Positions 20,101 to 30,845 of a stretch of DNA of 64,000 nucleotides are shown here, one piece after another. Both the position numbers and the translations under genes were made by a program. The notes beneath the pieces were generated by a model. That model saw only the letters and a program-made list of their open reading frames with translations, searched no databases and had not been told where the DNA came from. Numbering within the stretch: the first letter of the stretch is position 1; each line of letters starts with the position of its first letter. Source of the stretch: Streblospio benedicti (Eukaryota > Annelida > Polychaeta > Spionida > Spionidae); assembly GCA_019095985.1 (NCBI GenBank), contig CM032660.1:42942405-43006404 (forward strand), written 5' to 3'.

Positions 20101-23100
20101 ACGTGCGATCGACGACGGGCGTGTAAAAAAAAACAATGGAAATGAAGTATTTTGATGGATAAAGGGGGGCGCCCCCGATCCTCCCCCGGATCTGCCTTTG
20201 CACACCCAGCAGTGTACTTGAGTACAAATACAACACGCAACATGTACTCGAGAACACTTTACACCTTCATATAGCCTACTCGTGAAAGGAATAACTCACA
20301 CCATGTACACATGGTGTACTTGAATACAAAAAGTACAACGTATGTCATGTACTTGACTACAATTACATCTTACAACATTCATTCGAGTATAAGAACAACT
20401 TACACCATGTACTCGAGCACATGTACAACTTACATCATATTAAATATCAATTTATAGTGTTTTTAACAATTAAACATGGACATGAGTGTAACGCCAAAAC
20501 GTTTAACCAATATTTTTATGTTCAGTATAATTCATCAATTAATATTATTCATGAATATGTTAATCAGCATAAAATATGACAAAGAATTGAGGCAATAACT
20601 TTCATATAAAACAAACCACTGTTTACCAAAAGACATAGCCACAAGAGGCAACACGAGTCAGTACACTAACAACTGGTTCAATGAGAACTAGCGCATATGT
20701 CAAAGTAGAATGTATTGAGCAGGAAATTGTCAGGCCATACCTTTGTTATTTTGGCGTCCTTGGTCTCTGGCCAGAGAATCGAAGAGGGTTGACAAAACCT
20801 GTGCCGCCCCCCCCCCCCCCCGAGCTCTTTCTTCCAATTGTCACGGTAATTATGACGTCCTTTTGTGAAACAAAAGATTTTTATCGGGCTCTTCTCCCGT
20901 AACTCCATTTTCTCTTGACCATTCAGTGTTGGCGTTTATCAAACATGAAATATCATGTTGACAGTTGGTTGGAAAAGTAATTGATCGAATGCCACGGTAA
21001 TTATCCTGCCTCTTAAAGATGAGAGATATGCAATTATGTTCACACGAGGCCGAGAGTATAGAAGTGCCCATGTTATGTTGTACAGTGTACATGAAAATTA
21101 ATGCTGTACAGAGTGATATTCCAATTTTCTCATGATGCCAGCACTATAATACAAACACAATTCCTTCTAATAATTAGTATCCATCTCCAGCATCTTGAGA
21201 AGGTGGAGGGGTATGTATACTACTTTGATTTACAGAAACTATACCATACACACTACTGTGTGTACTAGATAAGGGTAACTAGCAGCACAACTATGAAGGC
21301 AGCCAGGGCATCCGTTTTAGGCTGGATTTATGCTCTAGTATATATATAATCAATTCACATTATTCAAATAGGCTGACACAGTCCTGTGCAATCACAATTC
21401 AAATATTTTCACCAAATTTCCATAGCTTCATTTGTACATAAACAAAGTCTATAATGTAATGCAAACTTAATAAATCCAGTCAATGAATACCAAATTCCTG
21501 GTTTTATCCCAGATAAAAGAAGTTTTGCCACTTTTTTCAAGCCAAATTCCCATCTCCCAAACGATGTTTGTGACTAATTCTCCCATCTCCCAAAATTCCC
21601 CACCTTCGCATTTGCTGCAGGAGGTTTTCATGGAGCCCCCATGGGGTGAGTGTAACGCCACCGCGCGCCCCGTACAGCAGTGTAACGCCGCCAGGAGCGC
21701 AGCCAGCCAGGTGGAGAGGCACGGTTGTGTGATGCCGCAGACAGCTCACTTCAGGCCAGGTGGGTTGTGCGCAAACTCTGCTCATACACGTCAATGTAAA
21801 TGCGGTTATTTATATTCGCTATTCACCGTCACTGTTATTGTGCTCGGGCGACTTTACATATTTACACCAAGTCATTAGAATCCTTGTCACACTATATCCT
21901 TCTCAACTCCCTGGGGAGCATACAGCACATCGCTACCGTGGCGCAGACCTGCTAATCACTCACATTAGCGCTCACTCGCCTGACCTGTACCTATTTCGCG
22001 TGTAGCTACTCGTGGTAATGAGCAGACTTAGCTTTAGACAGGTGGGTGGTGACACTGGCAGATCCAGGTTTTCGGGAAAGTGTGGGGGTGCACTGAAGGG
22101 ATCTTATGGGTTTTGTACACACGAGCTATAATGAACATGCCAAAATCTATATGAAAATAAGGTAGGGCCTATTTGGGTGGGAAATGGGGTGGGGGTGCTG
22201 GAGATCTTGCTATGCCTCATCGGAAACTCAGCTTAGAAAGATTAGGTATTGTGTGTAGCTCAGACAAATGGGTGGTAGTGAGCTAACTCAGTTTATAGCC
22301 GGGTGGTACGTAATGAGCAAACAAGTGGGTGCTCCCACACTACCAACACTTTTGGTGGTTAACAAAGTCACTTTGAAAAGGTGATGAACAAGCTCAACTA
22401 AACGACTGTGTGTAGAGTTAGTTGGTTATGTGGTTAGTGAGTGGTAGAGAATCGACGTGTGTATGTTAGTTATCAGCAACTTTTAACAACACACCTGCAG
22501 CCTGAGTTGAAATGTTTAAGCTTCATGTAATTTATCCATGTGAAAATTGGGGACACCATGGACAAAATACATTACCTGCACACATAAACAGCTATTGTGG
22601 CATCACTCTATACTTGTACAAGTGATATATTTGCTGATATGTTGTAGACGCAGCTGCTTGTGATATAGAAACAGCCTTCTCTGCGTCGTCCGAAGACATG
22701 ATGGAAGGTAAATAAAGGCGTCTGTTTATGACCCTATATTGCGTGTATACAAATAAAAGAAATATGGCAACTAGCTCTTATCAAACAAACCGGCTACTAA
22801 AAGTACTTATGAGAGGCTTTCCATTTCATTCCCCTTAGGCTATGTAAGAAAAAAGTGAAGCATTTGATATTTGAAGAGAGCGGCTACACTCATCGTGGGT
22901 TCACGGCTTTCCTATTCACACAGCCTTCAAAGTCCATGTTCATGGTATATTTTCAATAAGTAATAAGCGTGAATATATAAGGTGGGCTATACTGAGTTTG
23001 TGAGGACTGATGTCTGTCTTGAAGCCATGCATTCATTAATCATTAGTTTCTAGGTGCCCAACTGTATATTAAATACCTTGCACACACATAGTGGTACAAT

Positions 23101-26100
23101 ATGCCATTAGCAGTCCGAGCAATCCCCCCCGCCCCCCCCCCCCCGCCCCCCATATTCCCCCTTTTTCTTTTTAGTTTTTGGCTTTGTAACTCACACACCG
23201 TACAACATTATTGATCTACGGGAATATCTTTTACGCCGTACATTTTTTGTGGAAATTGGAATACTAAGCCTGAAACAGATGTGATGACCGTACACATGCG
23301 GGTGCTGTCCAATTAACGTGCAATCCATTACGTCATTACGTATACTGTACGAGGTAATTACCTTTGGAACAAACACACACAACTTGAGCATGTCCGGTGG
23401 GAGACCATTGATATAGATTTCTATTAGATTAAGTAAACTTAAGTTTAAAAGACGCACTCGCGGATGTGTTGGTATCATCAACAACAACTTATTGGTTATT
23501 TTAATTGGCTGAGTACAGGCTATAAATATTAATTGCATTTCTTCTGTTGCACGAGTTGCCTCACTCATTATCGAACATGCGTTCACTGCTGCCCTCAATC
23601 TATTTTCACAAATGATTACTAGATAAATGTTTTGGCTGGTATCGGCCATCACCATAGCAGCGTTCAACTCTAAACTTCCTTGGCTGCGGCGTCTTCAAAA
23701 CACAGCAAAACATAGTGGCTTTCTTTGTACATGATAATCATGCTCTACTAACACAGCAGATTTCTCAGCGAGCACCATCATTACTTCGGCACATGATTAA
23801 CATGGGGTAAAAATCAACCGCTGATTCATGACCAAGATTTAGCCAAAGAATTACAGTAGAACCTCCAGTTAAAGTCACCTCTCAATTTAGACTACCTCTC
23901 CAATCAGGAGAGCACTTTTCACGGTCCCAAACATTCATAAAGCTACCAAAACGAACCTCTGTGTAGAGATCACCTCTCTATTGAGACCACATAACACTGG
24001 TCCCAAAGTTTTTCTTAACAGAGTTTCTGCTGTACCTTAGATGATCCTTAAATCCAAGATGGCTGCCATTCAACTAAATGTTCGCCATCTTGGATGAGCA
24101 CTTACCATCCCCGCAGGTGTCGAGGTGCTGGGCTGTGTGATGCCGTGTAACATCAGCGTCTACAACCCCACCATGTCATATGCACAACTGTCGCAGATCA
24201 ACATAGACAGGTAAGCACCAGCAGATTCAGGCTTCATATAAAGTGTCGGTGTTGCACTTAAGGCATCTTAGGGGTTTCGTACACGCCATCGACAGAGGAC
24301 ATGTGAAATAACGTGAAAAATAAAAAAATAAAAATGTGGGAAAGAGCAGGTTGTGCTTATAAGTAGGTCACTTAATCCACGGGTGATGAGGCATATTTGC
24401 TAATCTTAATCGTCATAACGATCATAATGCTATAGTCAGATTCACCAATAGATGCCCCGGTCATAATTCATCACCGTTACAATTTTTTATCATTATAGAC
24501 TTTCAAGAACAGGTTGGACCGACAAAAAAATATGGACAAATTTTTGTCAACGGTGTCGTGCGTGCGTAGCACTGCGTACTCTGTAGATACGTCTGCTACC
24601 TCCCTGTCTAGTCGGCTTCTTACCGGCTTTATTCTTCTATCACACGACTGTACGAGAAAATGGCGGGAAGAGCTTGATCTTTGTTTGTTTTCACGCTTGT
24701 GAGGTTCGGGGTACTTTATGCAATGAGTGTACTTGGGGTCGTGGATAAAACAGTCTGCAGACCAATTCCAGGTTCACACCAGAAAGATTTTCTCAATTGA
24801 AGCGCCTTTCACTCAATTCATATTCAGCAACGTGTTTATGAAATTGATGATTGCAGTTTACATAAGTCAATCTTATTGAAACATATACAGCAGCACCTTC
24901 AATTAGGACCAACTCTATAAAGAAACCAATCTTCTACATTAAGATCATTTCTCACTGTGCCAAAACTTCATGAACAAACAGCCACGAGCATCCATAAAGA
25001 GTTCACTTCTCCATTGAGACCATCTGGGGCAAGTCTCAATAGAGAGGTTCTGCTGTACCCATAGCCGTGCCTATTCACGGCAACATAGTCTTTACCTTGC
25101 CTCTTGTGGGCCAGGTGTTTATTGAAATGGTATGAGGGAAAAGCCCAAAACAAAGAGAGGGATCTGTAGAAAAGGCAAAAAAAGGGGGGTGTGGGATTTC
25201 ATAGAAGTGGGATGTGAGACAAAGTCCTTAAAATTTGTGGAGTGTAGGGAAAAGGGCCAAAATATTTAGGTGTGTTGGAAATAAAGCAAAAAAATAGGAA
25301 TGCGGGTTTTTTTACCCCTTATCCCACCCCCTCTTGTCTCTCCAGACTGGTGCTCACCGAGTCTGACCGGAAGGCGGCCGTGCTGGAGCGCTTCCTAGCA
25401 GCCATGGAGATCCGCCAGCGTGTGGATCCGCTGATCGCCAGCACCGACCGCGACTTGTTCTCCAGTATCTATGCCAGCTCCCAGCGCGTGCTCAACAGCT
25501 CGCACCAGCTGCTGCAGGTACTGTGAAACCCGTTCAATATAGACACCTTCAATGTAAGGACGCCTGTTACTAGTTGACAATTCACTTCTAACTTTTTCTT
25601 TATACAATTGATTTTATGAAGGAAGCAATCATCTTTTTAAGGACACATGTCTTCTGTGGACACTTTTCACTTCTCCTGAAGGTGTCCATGCAAGACAGAT
25701 TCCACTTTATATGTACGTGGCTCTGTGGACCTTCTTCAAGTGGGTGTATGTTTAAGAGAGCACTCCCTCTTCGCTTTTGAATGTATAGAACTCTATTGCA
25801 TTTGGAGTATTGTGTCACGTTCTGTAGTAGGGCATTTTGATTAAAGTGTGGAATTGAATGTGGCGAAGCATTTGGAGGCCGTTTAAAAGTGCATGCCACA
25901 TGCCTAATGTGCTAAGTTTTGTTGTAGGTTGCCGAAGACTTGTTGGTTGTGAGTAAAAACATTCTCTCAGCGATACTAGAGGACAAAAATGTAATCCAAC
26001 GTCTCAGATCAGAGCTACTCGAAACCGTGAACTTTTATACCGATGACATCACCAACTGCGCCCTTCAAGGCTTCACTGAAAATATCATGTTGTTCGCTGA

Positions 26101-29100
26101 ACACTACAGCTACATATACCTCTACAGCGATTACGGCAACGGATGCTGGGAGATGCTGGGAGAGGGGGACCTAAAGCTCCCGGTGACAAGTTATAATGGT
26201 AATGACACAGTCTGCGACACTGATACAGATACTGATGGACCGCCTGGACCATCGTTTCCGGTTGTACAGCCGGAACCACCCGGCCCAGTGGAACCGCCAG
26301 GAGGAGGCGGTGGAGGCAGCGGCATGTCGAATAAATCAGTCTGTGTCAACGTGGTAGAAGAACTCTCAACGTCAATGTTCAAGTCACACACCTACCTCAG
26401 CCGGGGATTGGAACTGCTCAACACGTTACTGGAACAGTATGAACTTAACGTTGAACCGATACTGAATGCAACAACACAGGAACTAGATCTGACCGATCAC
26501 GTGGCCTGTCTTGCCGGTCTGGAGAGGCTAGCGCATAAGTTAGATGAGCTGATCGCTGTGGAGCAGGCTCTTGATGTTTTTCTGGCCACAGATGATTTTG
26601 GGGTACACAAAGATGCCTTTTTCAAGCTGCTGAATGATTTTGATTGGCCAACTCTACTCGATGGGGATTACATAGCCGGCGATATTTCGTCCTGTGACTG
26701 GGCTTATGTGCTGGCAATAAAGAGAAGCGAAGTGGCCACGCTCGTGCAAATCGAGGGTATTTACGGTGCCGCCTACGCCACCATGCAGCGAGCGTACGAT
26801 GAGGTTCTCAGTAAGATCCTTAACATACCATGCCTAGCTTTTCCAGTTACATATTTACCATGGTGAAATTTTGAAGTAAAGTATGGCGAGTCTGGTGGTT
26901 GATTATGTTCAGAGCGATCTAATAAATTTGCAGGTGGAATTCAACCAAGTCTAGCAGCAACTATACCAATGATCCAGAAGGAAATTTTGGCCGTATTAAA
27001 CAAAGGTAAGGAAACTTATGATCTTTTTTCAAACGTTTGCGCATTATCGAGTGATCCTCCCAATGAAGTGACAATAGCATTCTCGAGGTAGCATTTGATT
27101 GTTCCAAAAATATAAAGCAAATTTCTGGGTCATTTTCCATTTTTCTCTTAGAAATTTGAATGGTACGGATATATACTGTTAGTAGCATAATGCATAGAAA
27201 GCATTGCTTGGCAGAACTAGGTTTTCATTTTTTTTAAAATGGGGGGCTCATGGGACTGAGCTAGCTGCTGCGCAGAGCTTTAGTATAGTAATTGATCATT
27301 CCACGCAATCCGTACGCACGAACGTGCAAAGTGCTCCCAAAACATGTGTCTGTAGTGACAGGGGAGGCTGAAGCCTGCACCTTGTCGATTTGTCTACATG
27401 CAAAACATATATTAGTTGCATCATTGGTTTGTGGGATCTCTTTTACACATTAGGATTAGGCCCTTTTATATATAACGCTTACAGTATCTCCTAAATCATC
27501 CTGTAAGTCTGATTGGCTGAGGCGTTCAGAGATCCCCCCCCCCCCCACACACACACACACAAATGTGCCTTTTATATGAGTGTTTCCATGCCTTGACTTG
27601 AAACCCGATGTGGATGAGGATGTATTGTTGCAGGCCCTGAGTACCTGTCGGGCTCGCTCACAAAGCTATCGCTGGCTGAAGCCTTCACCGACAGTGACTT
27701 CACCAGCTACAAGAACATGCTCAAGGAAATTGGGCTCGCCACCAAGACAGACATCAATAACCTTAGTAATTGTTCTTACTTATTATACCTACAAAATATT
27801 TCTTACTTAGTGTGCGATCATACTCTTGAATGTTCTTGGTGAGGATTCGGGGAAGGGAATGTGGGGTGGTATATTTTTTATAACTCGATACCCCCCACAA
27901 CTTACTGGACTTAACAATTATTTTGACTGTTTATTTGTTTTGTTTTTATGTGTTTTGGCTTGTTTTCATTCCCCAAAATTACACAAATAAATCTTCAACC
28001 TGGAACTTTCCACAAATTCAAAGTCCTTTTCCCCAAAAACTGGTCTTATTGAGTCGGTCTCGTCTTAGAAGTGGCTTAATTTAGATGTCATAATGTAAAC
28101 AGTGGACGGGAAAAACAACTGCACGTGTAGTCAATACGTGTACAACAAATTGTAATGCTCATGTCTTGTATTTGTAGTAAAGATGACTGAGACTTTTGGG
28201 TTGCATGTGAGCGGTGTCGTCTATTACCTGTCGGAACAGCAGATACCAACGATGTGGAGGAACAACTGGGAAGAGCTCCACCTATTTCGGAACCTGACTT
28301 TTGATCTTGAAGACGATCCTTACGAGACAATGTATACTGTGATCGAGAATGACATTGTAAAGGTACAGAAAACTGCATCGTGTGTTTCACGGCTTTCCCA
28401 TCCACACAGCCTTCATAGTCCATATTCCCCGCCGTATTCATGTTATAATCAATAAGTAATAAGCCCGAATAGATAAGGATGAGAAAAGTATCACACTAAT
28501 GATTTAATTAAAGTTGCCATCCATAACCATACTAGTGTAAACTTACATGTACAAAATGTAACTTACAATGGTAATTGACAGAAGGCTTGCCTCTCAGTTA
28601 TATATGTGGCCATTACAATTAGGCTGTACTTCCGTGGTGTCCTTGTAACTGTTCATTTCCGCTAGCGTTATATAGGTTTAAATGTACAATGGCATAGTCT
28701 GTTGTGTGTGTTTTTTTCATTTTGTTTGAAGTATCAAAGTAAAAAATTTGAATTTGTGAAATGTTAATTCTATGTTCTAGAGTACTCTGCAAGGACCCCT
28801 CACCACCCAGTTCACTAGCTTCTTCAGGGAGTTCATGCGGATGTGGAACCTGGTGGAGAAAGCTATAGAGGTCCTGAGCGCCTACCAGGCGCACTGTGTC
28901 ATGGACAGGGCATTTCTTATGTGAGCATTTGTTACTTACAGATCCTGTTTTATTAGTAATAAAGAGAATTCACTGAATGTGCGAATACTTGCATTATTGC
29001 TCAAAACTATTTGATGTGTGAACATGTGGCAAGAAACGTGCCCCTTTGTGTGCTTGCCCAGGATCTGCCATGATGTCACAACACCAAATCTTAATCAACT

Positions 29101-30398
29101 TTTCATATCTTATTTTATTTTTGTCTATGATATTCTAATACCATCTATTCTATGCTACTCTTAGCTTTTTCTAGGACACAACATGTGAAGCATATTTTGC
29201 AATGTTGTTGGCTTTCTTGAGACACTTCCATGGAACTTTTTTCCTGGTCTAATATTAATGAGGTTGCAAGATCAAATACACTATGTTCTCAATCTGCTAT
29301 GTATAACCCATAATATACAAACACTGCCCTTCCATTCAGGTCTAACTTTCTGCAAGTGGACATCTTCTACAAGCAACTGAACTTCGAGACTGTGGAGCAG
29401 GTGGAGGCTTTCGGCTGGGCCAGTCTGCTCAGCGAGGTGACCACGCTCTAATCCTCTTTATATATAAAAAGGCCACACTATATGAACTACTGTGACCACG
29501 CTCTAATCCTCTTTATATAAAAAAAGCCACACTATATGAACTATCAAATCATAGATACTTAATATTAAACACTGACTCTTTCCTCTTTCTATTGCATATT
29601 CATTGCATGACTGTCCTTACATGAACCATTTGGTCACATCCAAATCTTGAACATACACTCACAAACATTATAAGATGGGGAAAAACATGAATGTACGAAC
29701 AGCAATCTTCTTCCGCAGCTACTTCCAAAGTTCAGAGGGTTTTTTTTCTGAATACAGTAATCACTAGCTGTTGTCACTCTTCAGGTGGGAGGGTTCATGG
29801 GCCTGCTGCTGGGGGCAAGCCTCCTCACCGTCTGTGAGCTCGTTGACTACCTCATCCTCATTTGTCTGCATGCGCACAAGAAGTCAAAGGTGGGCTATTG
29901 CTATTTAAGCGCTAACTATGGACTTGGTACCAGCTGTTAGCCAGGGGTGGGCAGTTTTAAAAGTTCAAGAACTGATGGACAGGCAACTATTTTAATCACT
30001 TTAGAGCAGTGAGCGGTACAATATGATCAAACATTTCAATATCAATATTTCAGAATAACTTTAGAGTAGTGTAAAAGACTTTATATTGAATCCATGTTTT
30101 AAATCAGAGTTAACAGATCTAAATATCTACAATGTAGGCAAAGAAGAATCTTCAACCTAATCATCGCAATGACTGTATCAGTAACAACAATGCAACTGAA
30201 TTCAAAGCGAAACAACAGCTCTGGTCAACTGACCAAACCAAAACTGACCACTGCAGTAGTGTGGACGTGAGGAAAGTTGAGCTGCGTGAGAGGTCTCGAG
30301 TGACCAGTGAGTCCAGCGAAATGACAGAGAGCTCCAGAGCCTCGAGCCAACACAGCCTGGTCACCGGCAGTCAGACCACGCTCACGACACACTACTGA
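17168..30398 (+). CDS. ASIC-like DEG/ENaC channel with large extracellular insertion
   Basis: Trimeric amiloride-type cation channel subunit of the plasma membrane. Exons: 17168-17273, 18163-18296, 18859-18989, 19910-20008, 21621-21759, 22648-22707, 24117-24210, 25346-25517, 25928-26810, 26934-27005, 27634-27765, 28178-28362, 28781-28920, 29340-29436, 29785-29889, 30138-30398, about 936 residues without TM1. Family signatures in order: DTCTWLGRPC, GVCYVFNAD, TGQGLSLILNVEQYEH, GFSVAPGMHT, EPPWGEC, GCVMPCNISVY, VDIFYKQLNFETVEQ, then GGFMGLLLGASLLTVCELVDYL (TM2 with G-A-S selectivity filter). The C-tail is Ser/Thr-rich, ending TTLTTHY. Between SYAQLSQINIDR and VDIFYKQ, where ASICs have about 30-40 residues, there are about 525. 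Several of the usual palm/thumb cysteines are absent. The TM1 exons are not found, so the start is unknown and the model is partial. Confidence 0.9.
17640..17935. mobile_element. MITE family F (CAGTAGAACCTCTCTATT), compound copy
   Basis: Starts CAGTAAAACCTCTCTAT and contains alternating sense and antisense versions of a CCTCTCTATTRAGACCACC module. It is followed by a second inward copy ending near 17935. Confidence 0.7.
18684..18812 (+). repeat. GTTTT-rich low-complexity tract
   Basis: Runs of TTTTGTTTTGTTTTG occupy the intron just before the acceptor at 18858. They form an unusually long pyrimidine/T tract for the next exon. Confidence 0.85.
19135..19575. repeat. Direct repeat pair around a family F fragment and a fold-back insertion
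   Basis: A 60-bp phrase (GGTCCACCATGAAAATGACC, then CCAAGCAAACA and GAACACAATTTATC) occurs at about 19152-19202 and 19527-19575. Between them are a family F fragment (AGTAGAACCTCTCTATTAGG at 19219) and a fold-back element at 19331-19473 whose arms (ATTCAATTTTACTCTCACTG ...) are inverse copies of about 60 bp. Confidence 0.8.
20042..20197. mobile_element. MITE family A, complete copy
   Basis: Starts GGCAGATCCAGG and ends CCGGATCTGCCT. The interior has AAACGGGGGGGGGGCTACTT, the TCGACGACGGGC landmark and AATGAAGTATTTTGATGG. About 155 bp, in the intron after the DEG/ENaC exon ending at 20008. Confidence 0.9.
21795..22018 (-). repeat. tRNA-derived SINE, family 1, body only
   Basis: Body sequence like the 0.9 and 15 kb copies (TGACCTGTACCTATTTCGCG, ATCCTTGTCACACTAT). 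The tRNA-like head is not present before the next insertion. Confidence 0.65.
22057..22211. mobile_element. MITE family A, copy
   Basis: Left end GGCAGATCCAGGTTTTCGGG and the family's internal order (TCTTATGGGTTTTGTAC, CATGCCAAAA, TATGAAAATAAGGTA). The right end is degraded (GGAGATCTTGCTA). Confidence 0.75.
22895..22985. repeat. Dispersed repeat G, copy 1
   Basis: TCACGGCTTTCCTATTCACA, then CAGCCTTCAAAGTCCAT, AATAAGTAATAAGC and ATATAAGG. The same order of phrases is at about 28385-28480. No inverted ends found. Confidence 0.75.
23125..23151 (+). repeat. Poly-C tract
   Basis: C-rich run interrupted by single G bases at 23125-23151. The minus strand of 23191-23667 has a 158-codon open frame within the following intron DNA with no recognised domain. 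It is listed only as unexplained, since intronic frames of this length occur by chance. Confidence 0.8.
23853..24036. mobile_element. MITE family F, complete copy
   Basis: Starts ACAGTAGAACCTCC and ends GAGTTTCTGCTGT. The internal order CACTTTTCACGGTCCCAAAC, CATAAAGCTACCAAAACGAA, TCTCTATTGAGACCAC is the same as at 53.94-54.12 kb. About 184 bp. Confidence 0.85.
24219..24335. mobile_element. MITE family A, truncated
   Basis: AGCAGATTCAGG start with GTTGCACTTAAGGCATCTTA, GTTTCGTACACGCCATCGAC. The right half is lost after an A-rich stretch. It begins 9 bases after the donor of the CMPC exon (24210). Confidence 0.7.
24890..25060. mobile_element. MITE family F, copy
   Basis: Begins CAGCAGCACCTTCAATTAGG and ends AATAGAGAGGTTCTGCTGTA. 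The interior keeps the CAAAACTTCATGAA and CCATTGAGACCATC modules. Confidence 0.8.
25346..28920 (+). other. Encoded extracellular insertion of the DEG/ENaC channel
   Basis: Six exons (25346-25517, 25928-26810, 26934-27005, 27634-27765, 28178-28362, 28781-28920), about 525 residues, join in phase with the conserved channel exons on both sides. Predicted content: a mostly helical first part (ESDRKAAVLERFLAAMEIRQ ... SSQRVLNSSHQLLQ ... SKNILSAILEDKNVIQRLRS). Next is a Pro/Gly linker near 26230-26325 (GPPGPSFPVVQPEPPGPVEP followed by GGGGGGSG), then a second helical part with leucine heptads (LSRGLELLNTLLEQYELNVE, LAGLERLAHKLDELIAVEQA). I recognise no known domain. The 883-bp exon alone carries about 294 residues, unlike the ~100-bp exons of the channel core, which suggests separate origin. 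Confidence 0.85.
28385..28480. repeat. Dispersed repeat G, copy 2
   Basis: TTCACGGCTTTCCCATCCAC, CAGCCTTCATAGTCCATAT, CAATAAGTAATAAGC. It begins about 20 bp after the donor at 28362. Confidence 0.75.
29431..29545 (+). repeat. Recent tandem duplication across DEG/ENaC donor site
   Basis: GTGACCACGCTCTAATCCTC, then TTTATATA(TA)AAAA and GCCACACTATATGAACTA, occurs twice in a row (from 29437 and from about 29491) with very few differences. The first begins exactly at the donor of the exon ending LLSE. The second supplies a decoy GTGACC donor. Confidence 0.9.
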
Positions 30399-30504
30399 AC
30401 CAAAACTAGTATCCAGTCACATAAGTTGATATTTGATAAGATGAACATTATCAAAAATGTCAAACCATGACATTTACTTGTCTGTATATATATATGATTA
30501 TTTA

Positions 30505-30845
30505 GAAAAATTGTATGTGAAGATTTGATTAAACATAGGGTTTTCTAATTGTAGTAATTGTGTATAAAGTGTTATATTTATTGGATGTGAAGATCTGTAT
30601 GCGAAGATTTCATTACACGTAGGTTTTTTTAATCATAGAAATTGTGTATAAAGTGTTACATTTATTGTATGTGAAGATTTGAATGTGAAGATTTGATTAC
30701 AGTAGGGTTTTTTTAATTATAGAAATTGTGTACAAAGTGTTACATTTATTTTATGTGAAGATTTGAATGTGAAGATTTGATTACAGTAGTGTTTTTTGAT
30801 TATATAGAAATTGTGTATAAAGTGTTACATTTATGGATGTCCATG
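30505..30845 (+). repeat. Minisatellite of about 108 bp in DEG/ENaC 3' UTR
   Basis: About three and a half units with landmarks ATGTGAAGATTTGATTA, AGGGTTTTTTTAATTATAGA and AATTGTGTATAAAGTGTTAC. Inside each unit GTGAAGATTTGA is itself doubled. It lies in the likely 3' UTR, after the stop at 30398. Confidence 0.85.

Noticed and set aside
23191-23667. 158-codon open frame on the minus strand in a DEG/ENaC intron
   Set aside because: No recognisable domain, no splice context and AT-rich composition typical of intron; a chance frame is the simplest explanation.
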